Shown one piece after another: positions 1-5,931 of a DNA stretch of 10,314 bases; within the stretch, counting starts at the first letter, position 1; each line of letters opens with the position of its first letter. Made by a program: the position numbers and the translations under genes. Origin of the DNA: Rugosibacter sp. Its GTDB lineage: Bacteria; Pseudomonadota; Gammaproteobacteria; Burkholderiales; Rhodocyclaceae. The DNA is taken from assembly GCA_030652715.1 (NCBI GenBank), contig JAUSQB010000437.1, positions 1 through 10,314 on the forward strand. Reading direction: 5' to 3'. Under the pieces are notes generated by a model. That model did not search any database and was not told where the DNA came from. It was given only the letters and a program-made list of their open reading frames with translations.

Positions 1-109
1 CGCCTACAAGGGTGAATCCGGTGCCAAAGAGGCGGGCAAGATGCGCGCCGAAGGCAAGGAGTATGTGGTCAAGGATGGCGATGTGATGAACTTTTTGTTT
101 AACGTGTAA
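1..109 (+). CDS. ychF: Redox-regulated ATPase/GTPase YchF, C-terminal end (partial)
   Basis: Only the last 35 codons are present; the first complete codon is at position 2 and the stop TAA is at 107-109. The visible tail reads [13 protein letters not shown], then an [19 protein letters not shown] ending. This matches the TGS-like C-terminal domain of the Obg-related P-loop NTPase YchF, whose family ends in a DGDVMxFxFNV-type motif. YchF (OLA1 family) binds ATP or GTP and associates with ribosomes; it is linked to stress and redox responses. The nucleotide-binding domain lies outside the window, so the call rests on the tail alone, but that motif is distinctive. The gene reads in the same direction as trmL, 150 bases downstream. 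Confidence 0.86.
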   Translation, partial: AYKGESGAKEAGKMRAEGKEYVVKDGDVMNFLFNV

Positions 110-121
110 AAGTCAGTGCTG

Positions 122-241
122 ATGAAGACACCGATGAGTCACCTGCACAGCAAGAAGGAGCAGGCTGCCCGCTGCGCTATGGATGTGCTACAAGGCGGTC
201 CAGAAAAGTACGCTCTCCTCGCTCTACGGCGCTGGATTTAA
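122..241 (+). CDS. Doubtful 39-residue small ORF between ychF and trmL
   Basis: An ATG-started frame (MKTPMSHLHSKKEQAARCAM at its start) runs to a TAA and fills most of the 150 bases between ychF and trmL. It has a balanced residue composition and mostly G or C at third positions, which is compatible with coding. Against it, there is no Shine-Dalgarno sequence before the ATG (bases before it read aaagtcagtgctg), and I recognise no family. It could be a real small protein, a decayed gene end or chance. It ends 18 bases before the trmL start, which itself has no obvious ribosome binding site, so translational coupling is conceivable. Confidence 0.2.
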   Translation: MKTPMSHLHSKKEQAARCAMDVLQGGPEKYALLALRRWI

Positions 242-259
242 AGCCCACAGACCATCCCT

Positions 260-799
260 ATGTTCCACGTTATTCTCGTTGCTCCTGAAATTCCACCCAA
301 CACGGGCAATGTCATCCGCCTGTGCGCCAATACCGGGGCACGTCTGCATCTGGTGAAGCCGCTCGGCTTTGATCTTTCTGCTGCGCAATTGCGACGTGCC
401 GGGATGGATTATCTCGATCTGGCGATTGTTACCGTGCATGACGATTGGACAGCGTGCCACGAGATGCTCAAAGCAGAGGGTGCAACGCGGCTATTTGCTT
501 TGACCATCAAGGGGACGCGCCCTTATGCAAGCAGCGGTGTCGGCAATAGTGCCAGCGCTGATGCTGCGGAGGACGCTACCGACGCAGCCAGCGCTGCCCC
601 ACGCTTTTTACCTGATGATGCGTTTGTATTTGGCTCAGAGTCGAGCGGCCTGCCGACGCATGTCTTGGCGGATATCGCACCAGAGAGGCGCCTGCGGTTA
701 CCGATGATGCCTAACAATCGTTGCTTGAATTTATCAAATACCGTGGCGATTGTGGTGTTTGAAGCGTGGCGGCAAAACGGGTTTTCAGGTGGCGCTTAA
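260..799 (+). CDS. trmL: tRNA (cytidine/uridine(34)-2'-O)-methyltransferase TrmL
   Basis: TrmL is a SPOUT-class enzyme that uses S-adenosylmethionine to 2'-O-methylate the wobble nucleotide of certain tRNA-Leu species. The 179-residue product has the family signatures in order: EIPPNTGNVIRLCANTG at residues 10-26, LRRAGMDY near 44-51, FGSESSGLP at 124-132, and the knotted SAM-binding segment LPMMPNNRCLNLSNTVAIVV at 147-166. A Cys replaces the usual Ser in RSLNLSN. E. coli TrmL is about 157 residues; most of the extra length is an Ala/Ser/Asp-rich stretch at about 90-113, between the LTxKGT strand and the FGSE motif. The ATG is chosen because the family begins right at this strand, although no Shine-Dalgarno is visible upstream. 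It converges on gpsA, leaving a 54-base gap with no convincing terminator hairpin. Confidence 0.95.
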   Translation: MFHVILVAPEIPPNTGNVIRLCANTGARLHLVKPLGFDLSAAQLRRAGMDYLDLAIVTVHDDWTACHEMLKAEGATRLFALTIKGTRPYASSGVGNSASADAAEDATDAASAAPRFLPDDAFVFGSESSGLPTHVLADIAPERRLRLPMMPNNRCLNLSNTVAIVVFEAWRQNGFSGGA

Positions 800-853
800 T
801 AGCACGCTCAGGTGAAATATTCAGGCGACAATTTAGGCGCTGGCTTCGCTGCC

Positions 854-1873
854 TTATTCGGTGCGCGCATCACGCGCCATGAGTTGATGTACGGTCTCGG
901 ATGGGGTAATGCGGCCATCGAGCAGGCCAACAACCGCAGAGGTGATGGGCATGTCGATGCCCATGGCTGCAGCACGTTGCATTACTTCGTGCGCAGTAAA
1001 AACACCTTCGGCCACATGGCCCAGCGTGTGTTGTATGGCGGCAAGATTCTGGCCTTCGGCGAGCATCAAACCTACGCGCCGATTGCGCGATAAATCGCCG
1101 GTGCAGGTGAGAATCAGATCACCCAGACCGGTGAGCCCTGTGAAGGTTTCGCGGCGGGCACCGAGTGCCACGCCGAAACGCGTGATCTCCACCAGACCGC
1201 GCGTTAGCAGGGCTGCGCGCGCATTGTGTCCCAGGCCCAGACCATCGCTTACGCCAGCGGCAATGGCCATCACGTTTTTAACTGCCCCGCCCACTTCGGC
1301 ACCGATGAGATCGTCATTGGCATAAATGCGCAGGCTACCGCCATGCAATGCTTGCGCCAGTTCAGCGGCGAAGTGGCTGTTGCTATCGGCAGCCAGGGTG
1401 AGCGCCGTGGGTAAGTTGCGGGCAACTTCAGCAGCAAAGCTGGGCCCTGTGAGCGCTCCATAGAAGAATGGCATTGCTGTTGCGGTGCCTGGCAGGGTAA
1501 AGACATCCGCGACGATTTGGTGTGGCAGCTTGCCGGTGGCAGCTTCCAGTCCTTTGCACAGCCACAAAAAGGGGGGTACAGATACCTTTGGTGCATTCAT
1601 CTGCTTTAGCTGTTCAAGCAAAGGCCGCAAACCGGCAATGGGTGTTGCCAGAATCAACAACTCGGCGGAGGCAATGGCCGGGTTGAGGTCATGTGTGACG
1701 TGCAAGTTTTCAGGAAAGGGGCAGTTGGCCAGATAGCGCGGATTCTCGCGGCGCGCATCCATGAGCGCTACTTGTGCAGCATTGCGTGCCCACAGGCAGA
1801 CGTGATGGCGTGACGCTAGGGCAATGGCTAATGCCGTACCCCACGCGCCTGCGCCTAAAACTGTGATTTGCAT
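854..1873 (-). CDS. gpsA: Glycerol-3-phosphate dehydrogenase [NAD(P)+]
   Basis: GpsA is the cytosolic enzyme that reduces dihydroxyacetone phosphate to sn-glycerol 3-phosphate, the backbone for phospholipid synthesis. The 339-residue product is of normal family length. It carries the dinucleotide-binding GAGAWGTALA at residues 7-16, the LCKGLE segment (K107), GPSFA at 143-147, the catalytic Lys in GGAVKNVMAIAAG (K199), GHNARAAL at 215-222 and GLGDLILTCTGDLSRNRRVG at 249-268. The ATG at 1873 has an AAGG element about five bases upstream. It is the last gene of the leftward operon, 15 bases after the SH3-domain gene. In E. coli it likewise follows grxC-secB. Confidence 0.97.
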   Translation of the reverse strand: MQITVLGAGAWGTALAIALASRHHVCLWARNAAQVALMDARRENPRYLANCPFPENLHVTHDLNPAIASAELLILATPIAGLRPLLEQLKQMNAPKVSVPPFLWLCKGLEAATGKLPHQIVADVFTLPGTATAMPFFYGALTGPSFAAEVARNLPTALTLAADSNSHFAAELAQALHGGSLRIYANDDLIGAEVGGAVKNVMAIAAGVSDGLGLGHNARAALLTRGLVEITRFGVALGARRETFTGLTGLGDLILTCTGDLSRNRRVGLMLAEGQNLAAIQHTLGHVAEGVFTAHEVMQRAAAMGIDMPITSAVVGLLDGRITPSETVHQLMARDARTE

Positions 1874-1888
1874 GATCGCCTTGTCATC

Positions 1889-2368
1889 CTACAAGCCCCA
1901 TGCCTGCGCGGATTTGATAAAGCCTTGCTGCCCATCGCGGTGGCGTACCCTGGCCCATCCGGGCAACGCTTCAAGCAGCGTGAGAACGACATCGCGCTCG
2001 GCTTCAAATACGAGCGCGGCTTTATCGTCAGTCGCAGCACGAATTTGTGCGCGATCCTCGACCACGATGACCTGGCGGGTTTCGCTCAGATATTTTTTTT
2101 CAATCCAGGCAAGATCGCCTTTGCTGTCACGAATCTTGATCCAGCCATCCAGGCTGACTATGCGCTCTACCGGTGTGCCGGGTTGAATGACAAACAAGGG
2201 CCTGGCTTTGGTTGAGGGCGCATCAAATAGCACGGCTGGTGTTGCGACAGAAAGAAAGTCCAGGGCCAGGGCCGGAGCGGATAGCAAGAGAACGCAGAAA
2301 ACGGTTATCGCAACGCGCAAAATATCCCGCTTTGTGTAACAGGTTTGGCAAGGACGGCGTATCACCAT
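1889..2368 (-). CDS. Exported protein with two bacterial SH3-like domains
   Basis: The 159-residue product opens with a basic segment and a hydrophobic core (about residues 18-31), followed by APALA-L, a good signal peptidase I site near residue 35. The mature part contains two tandem SH3-like units, about 37-94 and 96-157. Each ends in a similar strand pattern: GWIKIRDSKGDLAWIEKKYL in the first, GWARVRHRDGQQGFIKSAQ in the second. Bacterial SH3 domains often bind peptidoglycan or other envelope components, so a periplasmic role is likely but unproven. The ATG starts only six bases after the secB stop with no clear ribosome site, which suggests translational coupling; a TTG at residue 17 preceded by GGGA is an alternative start. 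E. coli has no such gene between secB and gpsA. Confidence 0.86.
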   Translation of the reverse strand: MVIRRPCQTCYTKRDILRVAITVFCVLLLSAPALALDFLSVATPAVLFDAPSTKARPLFVIQPGTPVERIVSLDGWIKIRDSKGDLAWIEKKYLSETRQVIVVEDRAQIRAATDDKAALVFEAERDVVLTLLEALPGWARVRHRDGQQGFIKSAQAWGL

Positions 2369-2374
2369 CGCCGA

Positions 2375-2836
2375 CTATTGCAGTGAGGCAGGGGCGGCAT
2401 TGATTGCTGCGGCTTGTTCGGCAGCACGCTGCTGATACAGCGCTTCAAAATTTACCGGGGCAAGAATGACGGGCGGAAAGCCTGCACGATTGACAGCATC
2501 TGAAATGGTCTCGCGCACATAAGGGAACAATATGTTGGGGCAGCCAACGGCTAACACAGGTTCCATATCCTGCTCCGGCACATTTTTAATCTGGAAAATA
2601 CCGGCTTGGGCGGCCTCAACCAAAAAGAAAACTTTTTCTTCTTTTTGGGCAGTCACGGTAACCGTCACCACGACTTCAAATACACCGTCGCTGACATCGG
2701 TAGCAGTAGTTTGTATCTGCACAGAAATCGCGGGTGCTTCGCGCTCCAGATAAATCTGCGGTGCATGGGGCACCTCAACAGAAAAGTCGCGGACATAAAT
2801 TTTTTCGATGCTAAAAACGGCTTGTTGATCGCTCAT
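2375..2836 (-). CDS. secB: Protein-export chaperone SecB
   Basis: SecB is a tetrameric cytoplasmic chaperone that keeps preproteins unfolded and delivers them to SecA for export. The 153-residue product aligns along its length with the family: FSIEKIYVRDFSVEVPHAPQ near the N-terminus, the beta segment FEVVVTVTVTA at about 53-63, then the hallmark GCPNILFPYVRETISD at about 98-113 and PPVILAPVNFEALY at about 121-134. The tail is short and Ala/Gln-rich. The ATG at 2836 has no strong Shine-Dalgarno. The gene lies 35 bases after grxC and six bases before the SH3-domain gene, inside the leftward operon. Confidence 0.97.
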   Translation of the reverse strand: MSDQQAVFSIEKIYVRDFSVEVPHAPQIYLEREAPAISVQIQTTATDVSDGVFEVVVTVTVTAQKEEKVFFLVEAAQAGIFQIKNVPEQDMEPVLAVGCPNILFPYVRETISDAVNRAGFPPVILAPVNFEALYQQRAAEQAAAINAAPASLQ

Positions 2837-2871
2837 GGTGGGGTCAGTGGAGTTTTAAAAAAAAGAAAATA

Positions 2872-3129
2872 TTAAGAAGCCAGCAAAGCGTCAAGATCGC
2901 CTTGCTGATCAAGGGCAAACAAGTCGTCAAACCCGCCTATATGAGTGGTGCCGATATAAATTTGCGGCACGCTGCGGCGTCCGGTTTTTTGCATCATTTC
3001 TTCGCGCCGATCAGGGTGAAGGTCAACCCGTATTTTCTCGATATCCTGAACGCCTTTACGCAACAAAAGCTGTTCGGCGCGAACGCAATACGGACACACT
3101 GCGGTTGAATACATCGTTACTTTAGCCAT
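2872..3129 (-). CDS. grxC: Glutaredoxin 3
   Basis: GrxC is a small thioredoxin-fold oxidoreductase that uses glutathione to reduce disulfides and glutathionylated proteins. The 85-residue product is of typical length. It has the dithiol active site CPYC at residues 12-15, the cis-proline motif SVPQIYI (P55) that contacts glutathione, and GGFDDL at 65-70. The ATG at 3129 is preceded by AGGA about nine bases away, a reasonable ribosome site. It sits between the rhodanese gene (31 bases upstream) and secB, the same order as in E. coli. Confidence 0.95.
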   Translation of the reverse strand: MAKVTMYSTAVCPYCVRAEQLLLRKGVQDIEKIRVDLHPDRREEMMQKTGRRSVPQIYIGTTHIGGFDDLFALDQQGDLDALLAS

Positions 3130-3160
3130 GACGCGATTATCCTGTTAAGTGGCTACAAAT

Positions 3161-3568
3161 TTATTTCGTGGTGAGAGGAAGTTTTGCTTCCCGCCAGCTG
3201 GTCATGCCACCGGCCAGGTTGAACACTTTTTCAAATCCTGCTTTGCGCAAGGTGTTACAGGCGACCAAAGCCCGGTTGCCTGAGGCGCAACAAATAATCA
3301 GCGGGCGTTTCTTGAATTTTTCCAACTCGGTCATTTTTTGTTGCAATAACGGCATGGGAATATGGCGTGCGCCAGCAATATGCCCATTATTCCATTCTCC
3401 GCTTTCGCGGACATCGATGATCACCGCGTTTTCGCGATTCATCATGAGTGTGGCCTGGCCCGGCGTGAGCGCCTGGCTGCCACCGCCTTTTAACAGGGGC
3501 CACAGCAGCATGCCGCCAGAGATGATGGCAAGAGTGACCCACATCCAGTTCTGTTGCAAAAATTCCAT
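3161..3568 (-). CDS. Membrane-anchored rhodanese-like protein (YibN type)
   Basis: Counting from the ATG at 3568 the product has 135 residues. An N-terminal hydrophobic helix (about 8-26) is followed by a Gly/Ser linker and one rhodanese domain. That domain shows VIIDVRESGEWNNGHIAGAR at about 49-68, the active-site loop CASGNR (Cys at residue 94) and GFEKVFNLAGGMTSW near the end. An intact C-x-x-G-x-R loop suggests real sulfurtransfer activity or handling of persulfide, probably at the cytoplasmic face of the inner membrane. E. coli YibN, at the same locus, lacks this Cys as I recall its sequence. The start is ambiguous: a TTG two codons upstream (3574) sits four bases after TAAGGAAG, while the ATG sits ten bases after it. 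First gene of the leftward operon. Confidence 0.92.
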   Translation of the reverse strand: MEFLQQNWMWVTLAIISGGMLLWPLLKGGGSQALTPGQATLMMNRENAVIIDVRESGEWNNGHIAGARHIPMPLLQQKMTELEKFKKRPLIICCASGNRALVACNTLRKAGFEKVFNLAGGMTSWREAKLPLTTK

Positions 3569-3591
3569 GAGCAATCTACTTCCTTATTGTG

Positions 3592-3620
3592 TATGTACGA
3601 TAGATGGTATTGCATGGCAA
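3592..3620 (-). promoter_or_regulatory. Candidate promoter for the rhodanese-grxC-secB-SH3-gpsA operon
   Basis: On the minus strand TTGCCA (3620-3615) resembles a -35 box with one mismatch. It lies exactly 17 bases before TACATA (3597-3592), a weak -10 box matching three of six consensus positions. The predicted start of transcription would fall near 3585, about 17 bases before the ATG. This is the best sigma-70-like pair I see in the divergent region, but the -10 is poor. Confidence 0.3.
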
Positions 3621-3626
3621 TCCATG
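3613..3626. repeat. Inverted repeat CATGG-CAAT-CCATG in the divergent promoter region
   Basis: Two perfect 5-bp arms (3613-3617 and 3622-3626) flank four bases. Pairing extends weakly outward through a G/T wobble to a T/A pair (3611, 3628). The dyad overlaps the candidate -35 of the leftward operon, so it could be an operator. It is short enough to arise by chance. Confidence 0.3.
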
Positions 3627-3747
3627 TATTTGACGCAGAATGGCCTAAATCAATACGCGGTACATTGTAACCTGAGCAGAGGAGCCGCTTCTGTCTTTGA
3701 CGTTGCACCGCACGCTAAAATGGTCTTTTTAATTAACGGGAAGTTTC

Positions 3748-4497
3748 ATGTACAAAATCGTTCTACTCCGCCATGGTGAATCTGTCTGGAACCAGGAAAA
3801 CCGTTTTACCGGCTGGCATGATGTCGGCCTGACGGCTAAAGGCATGGCCGAAGCACAAGCCGCTGGCGAACTGTTACGTCAAGAAGGGTATGCGTTTGAT
3901 CTGGCTTTTACGTCGGTTTTGCGTCGGGCGATAAAAACGCTCTGGACAGTGCTCGAAGAACTCGATCGCATGTGGATTCCCGTGCAGCATTCCTGGCGGC
4001 TTAACGAGCGGCACTATGGCGCTCTGCAAGGGCTGGATAAGGCAGAAACGGCAGCTAAATATGGCGATCAGCAAGTGTTGATCTGGCGTCGCGCCTATGA
4101 CACGCCCCCGCCTCCGCTGGCTAAGGATGATCCGCGTCTGTCACTGGGCGACCCGCGCTATGCAAGCATTCCGGCGGACGAGTTGCCGCGTACCGAATGC
4201 TTGAAAGATACCGTAGCGCGTGTGCTGCCGTTCTGGAACGACACTATTGCGCCAAGCATCAAGGCAGGCAAAAGTGTAATTATTGCTGCGCATGGCAACA
4301 GCTTGCGCGCGTTGATCAAGTATCTCGATCAGGTGTCTGATGACGATATCGTGGGCATTAACATTCCCACGGCCCAGCCGCTGGTGTATGAGCTGGATGC
4401 TGATCTGAAGCCGATTCGTCACTATTACCTTGGCGATCAAGACGCCATTAACGCGGCCATTCAGGCGGTAGCCAATCAGGGCAAAGCCAAAGCGTGA
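3748..4497 (+). CDS. gpmA: 2,3-bisphosphoglycerate-dependent phosphoglycerate mutase
   Basis: GpmA interconverts 3- and 2-phosphoglycerate in glycolysis and gluconeogenesis through a phosphohistidine intermediate. The 249-residue product is full length for the cofactor-dependent family. It has the LRHGES motif with catalytic His9, [10 protein letters not shown] at 20-29, Arg60, [17 protein letters not shown] at 84-100 with acid/base Glu87, and [10 protein letters not shown] at 180-189 with His182. Segments [10 protein letters not shown] (114-123) and DPRY (135-138) are also typical. GGGAAG just upstream of the ATG is a good ribosome site. It heads the rightward operon, and its TGA overlaps the GTG proposed for the next gene by four bases. 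Confidence 0.98.
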   Translation: MYKIVLLRHGESVWNQENRFTGWHDVGLTAKGMAEAQAAGELLRQEGYAFDLAFTSVLRRAIKTLWTVLEELDRMWIPVQHSWRLNERHYGALQGLDKAETAAKYGDQQVLIWRRAYDTPPPPLAKDDPRLSLGDPRYASIPADELPRTECLKDTVARVLPFWNDTIAPSIKAGKSVIIAAHGNSLRALIKYLDQVSDDDIVGINIPTAQPLVYELDADLKPIRHYYLGDQDAINAAIQAVANQGKAKA

Positions 4498-5855
4498 AGC
4501 TTGATTGGGTCGAGGGTCGGTTGCGGTGCCATTTGAATATTATCTCTTCTTTATGGCCGCCGCGCCCGTTGATTTTTCGTCAAGTTTGTTCTGTCGGCAA
4601 AATCCGCCAGGTCGGCGGACTAGTGTTGCTTACGCTATTTTTTCTTTGCCTGTTGGGGTACCCAGTGGTCAGTCAGGCGGCACCTGGCGAAACGCAGAAA
4701 AGTACACTTGAATCGGTGCGTGCGCGCATTGAGTCGCTGCGTCGCGATATATCCAAAACAGAAAAGTCAAAAGAGGATGTCAGCGAGCAGCTGCGCGAAA
4801 CGGAGGCCACGATTTCAGCTATCAATCAGCGCTTGCATCAGCTCACGCTTGAGCGTCGTGCAGTGGAAGAAAAACTCGCCACGCTGCAAGCGAAGACCAA
4901 GCAGCTGGCACAGCAAGTGTTGGCGCAACAAGACCATCTGGCGCAGTTGTTAACGCGCCAGTTTTTTTCTGGGGACACGGATGCCCTGGCTGTGCTTTTA
5001 GCCGGGCGTGACCCTAACCTGATGGCACGCGATCAATATTTTCTGACGCAGCTGTCGCGCGCGAAAGCCAATTTGGTGCAACAGATGAGGGCGACAGTCA
5101 GTGAGCAGCAACGTTTGACCGGGGCGGTGCTTGAACAGCAAGCGCAGTTGGCCGACATTGTTAAGCAACAAGAGAAAAGTCGGGATCAGTTAAAAGTTCA
5201 GCAACAGCAACGTGCAGTCGCGTTGGCACGATTGGCCAAACGCATTCGCGGCCAGAAAAATGAGATTGCTGTTTTAAGGCGTGATGAACAGCGATTGACG
5301 AATGTCATTGCCCGACTTGCGGCGGCGGCGCGCAAGAAGGCTGCGAGAAAGGCCGCTGAGAATAAGGCTGCGGTATCACCGAAAGTTGGCGCTGGCAAGC
5401 CGACACCGGCGGCACGGTCTGCTGTGCCGAGTTATGATCCAGGCCAGATAGGTGGTGCGTTTTCAGCGTTGCGTGGCCGACTGCGCATGCCTGTTGCCGG
5501 GCAGATTGTCGGTCGTTATGGCAGCGCCCGCGCCGAAGGCGGTGCGACCTGGAAAGGCCTTTTTATCCGCGCGACAGAAGGCGAACCTATTCATGCGGTA
5601 GCCGCCGGAAAAATTGTCTTTGCCGAGTGGCTGCGCGGGTTTGGCAATTTGCTGATTATTGACCACGGCAATGATTTTTTATCTGTGTATGCCAACAATG
5701 AGTCATTGCTCGGTGAGGTTGGTGCAGCAGTCGCTGCGGGCCAGTCGATTGCGACAGCCGGTAATAGCGGCGGACATCCTGACCCGGGTTTATACTTCGA
5801 ACTGAGGCACCGGGGGCAGGCGTTCGATCCCCTAAAATGGATCGGCACACGTTAA
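4494..5855 (+). CDS. Murein hydrolase activator, EnvC-like (coiled coil plus degenerate LytM domain)
   Basis: EnvC-type proteins sit in the periplasm and switch on amidases that split septal peptidoglycan during division. From the GTG at 4494 the product has 453 residues: a hydrophobic export segment at about 41-58 ending VVSQA-A (near 62), coiled coil at about 66-145 and 180-280, an Ala/Lys/Pro linker, then a LytM/M23 fold from about 328 to 451. The zinc ligands of active M23 peptidases are missing: W353 and F357 replace His and Asp of HxGxD, and Gly-Leu-Tyr (432-434) replaces His-Leu-His. This is as in E. coli EnvC, so I infer an activator rather than an enzyme. The start is uncertain: the GTG overlaps the gpmA stop but has no ribosome site, and it leaves a long 40-residue lead before the hydrophobic core. 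TTG codons at 4521 (after GAGGG) or 4569 would give a more normal signal peptide. Confidence 0.9.
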   Translation: MKLDWVEGRLRCHLNIISSLWPPRPLIFRQVCSVGKIRQVGGLVLLTLFFLCLLGYPVVSQAAPGETQKSTLESVRARIESLRRDISKTEKSKEDVSEQLRETEATISAINQRLHQLTLERRAVEEKLATLQAKTKQLAQQVLAQQDHLAQLLTRQFFSGDTDALAVLLAGRDPNLMARDQYFLTQLSRAKANLVQQMRATVSEQQRLTGAVLEQQAQLADIVKQQEKSRDQLKVQQQQRAVALARLAKRIRGQKNEIAVLRRDEQRLTNVIARLAAAARKKAARKAAENKAAVSPKVGAGKPTPAARSAVPSYDPGQIGGAFSALRGRLRMPVAGQIVGRYGSARAEGGATWKGLFIRATEGEPIHAVAAGKIVFAEWLRGFGNLLIIDHGNDFLSVYANNESLLGEVGAAVAAGQSIATAGNSGGHPDPGLYFELRHRGQAFDPLKWIGTR

Positions 5856-5886
5856 TCTGCTACTTTTCAAATGTAACCACACTCAG

Positions 5887-5915
5887 TTACGCACAATTAC
5901 ACCTATTTATCCACA
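5887..5915 (+). promoter_or_regulatory. Two DnaA-box-like sites upstream of the S41 protease gene
   Basis: TTATCCACA at 5907-5915 is a perfect match to the consensus DnaA box TTATNCACA. TTACGCACA at 5887-5895 differs from it at one position. They are in the same orientation and exactly 20 bases apart, in the 76-base gap before the protease gene. A poorer relative, GTAACCACA, lies at 5873-5881. Whether DnaA binds here is unknown. Confidence 0.35.
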
Positions 5916-5920
5916 GTCAC

Positions 5921-5926
5921 ACGGAG
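5921..5926 (+). promoter_or_regulatory. Ribosome binding site of the S41 protease gene
   Basis: ACGGAG lies five bases before the ATG at 5932 and fixes that start. It is one of the clearest Shine-Dalgarno sequences in the window. Confidence 0.7.
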
Positions 5927-5931
5927 TCACT

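Noticed and set aside
800..853. Terminator between convergent trmL and gpsA
   Set aside because: I looked for a stem followed by T-rich sequence on either strand and found only weak partial repeats.
909..1325. Long + strand frame opposite gpsA
   Set aside because: It lies wholly within gpsA, which has full-length family conservation; the product is biased to Arg, Ser and Pro and has no ribosome site.
2851..2870. Run of eight A (T on the minus strand) after grxC as a terminator
   Set aside because: No stable GC-rich hairpin precedes the T run on the minus strand, and secB follows at once in the same operon.
3697..3721. TTGACG and TAAAAT as a promoter for gpmA
   Set aside because: The boxes are only 13 bases apart, too short for a normal sigma-70 promoter. 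I see no better-spaced pair, so no gpmA promoter is claimed.
5476..5846. The LytM/M23 domain as an active metallopeptidase
   Set aside because: The His/Asp and His-x-His zinc ligands are replaced, as in EnvC, so it is called an activator.
5873..5890. Inverted repeat GTAAC-N8-GTTAC as a terminator after the EnvC-like gene
   Set aside because: The stem is only five AT-rich pairs with a long loop and no T run.
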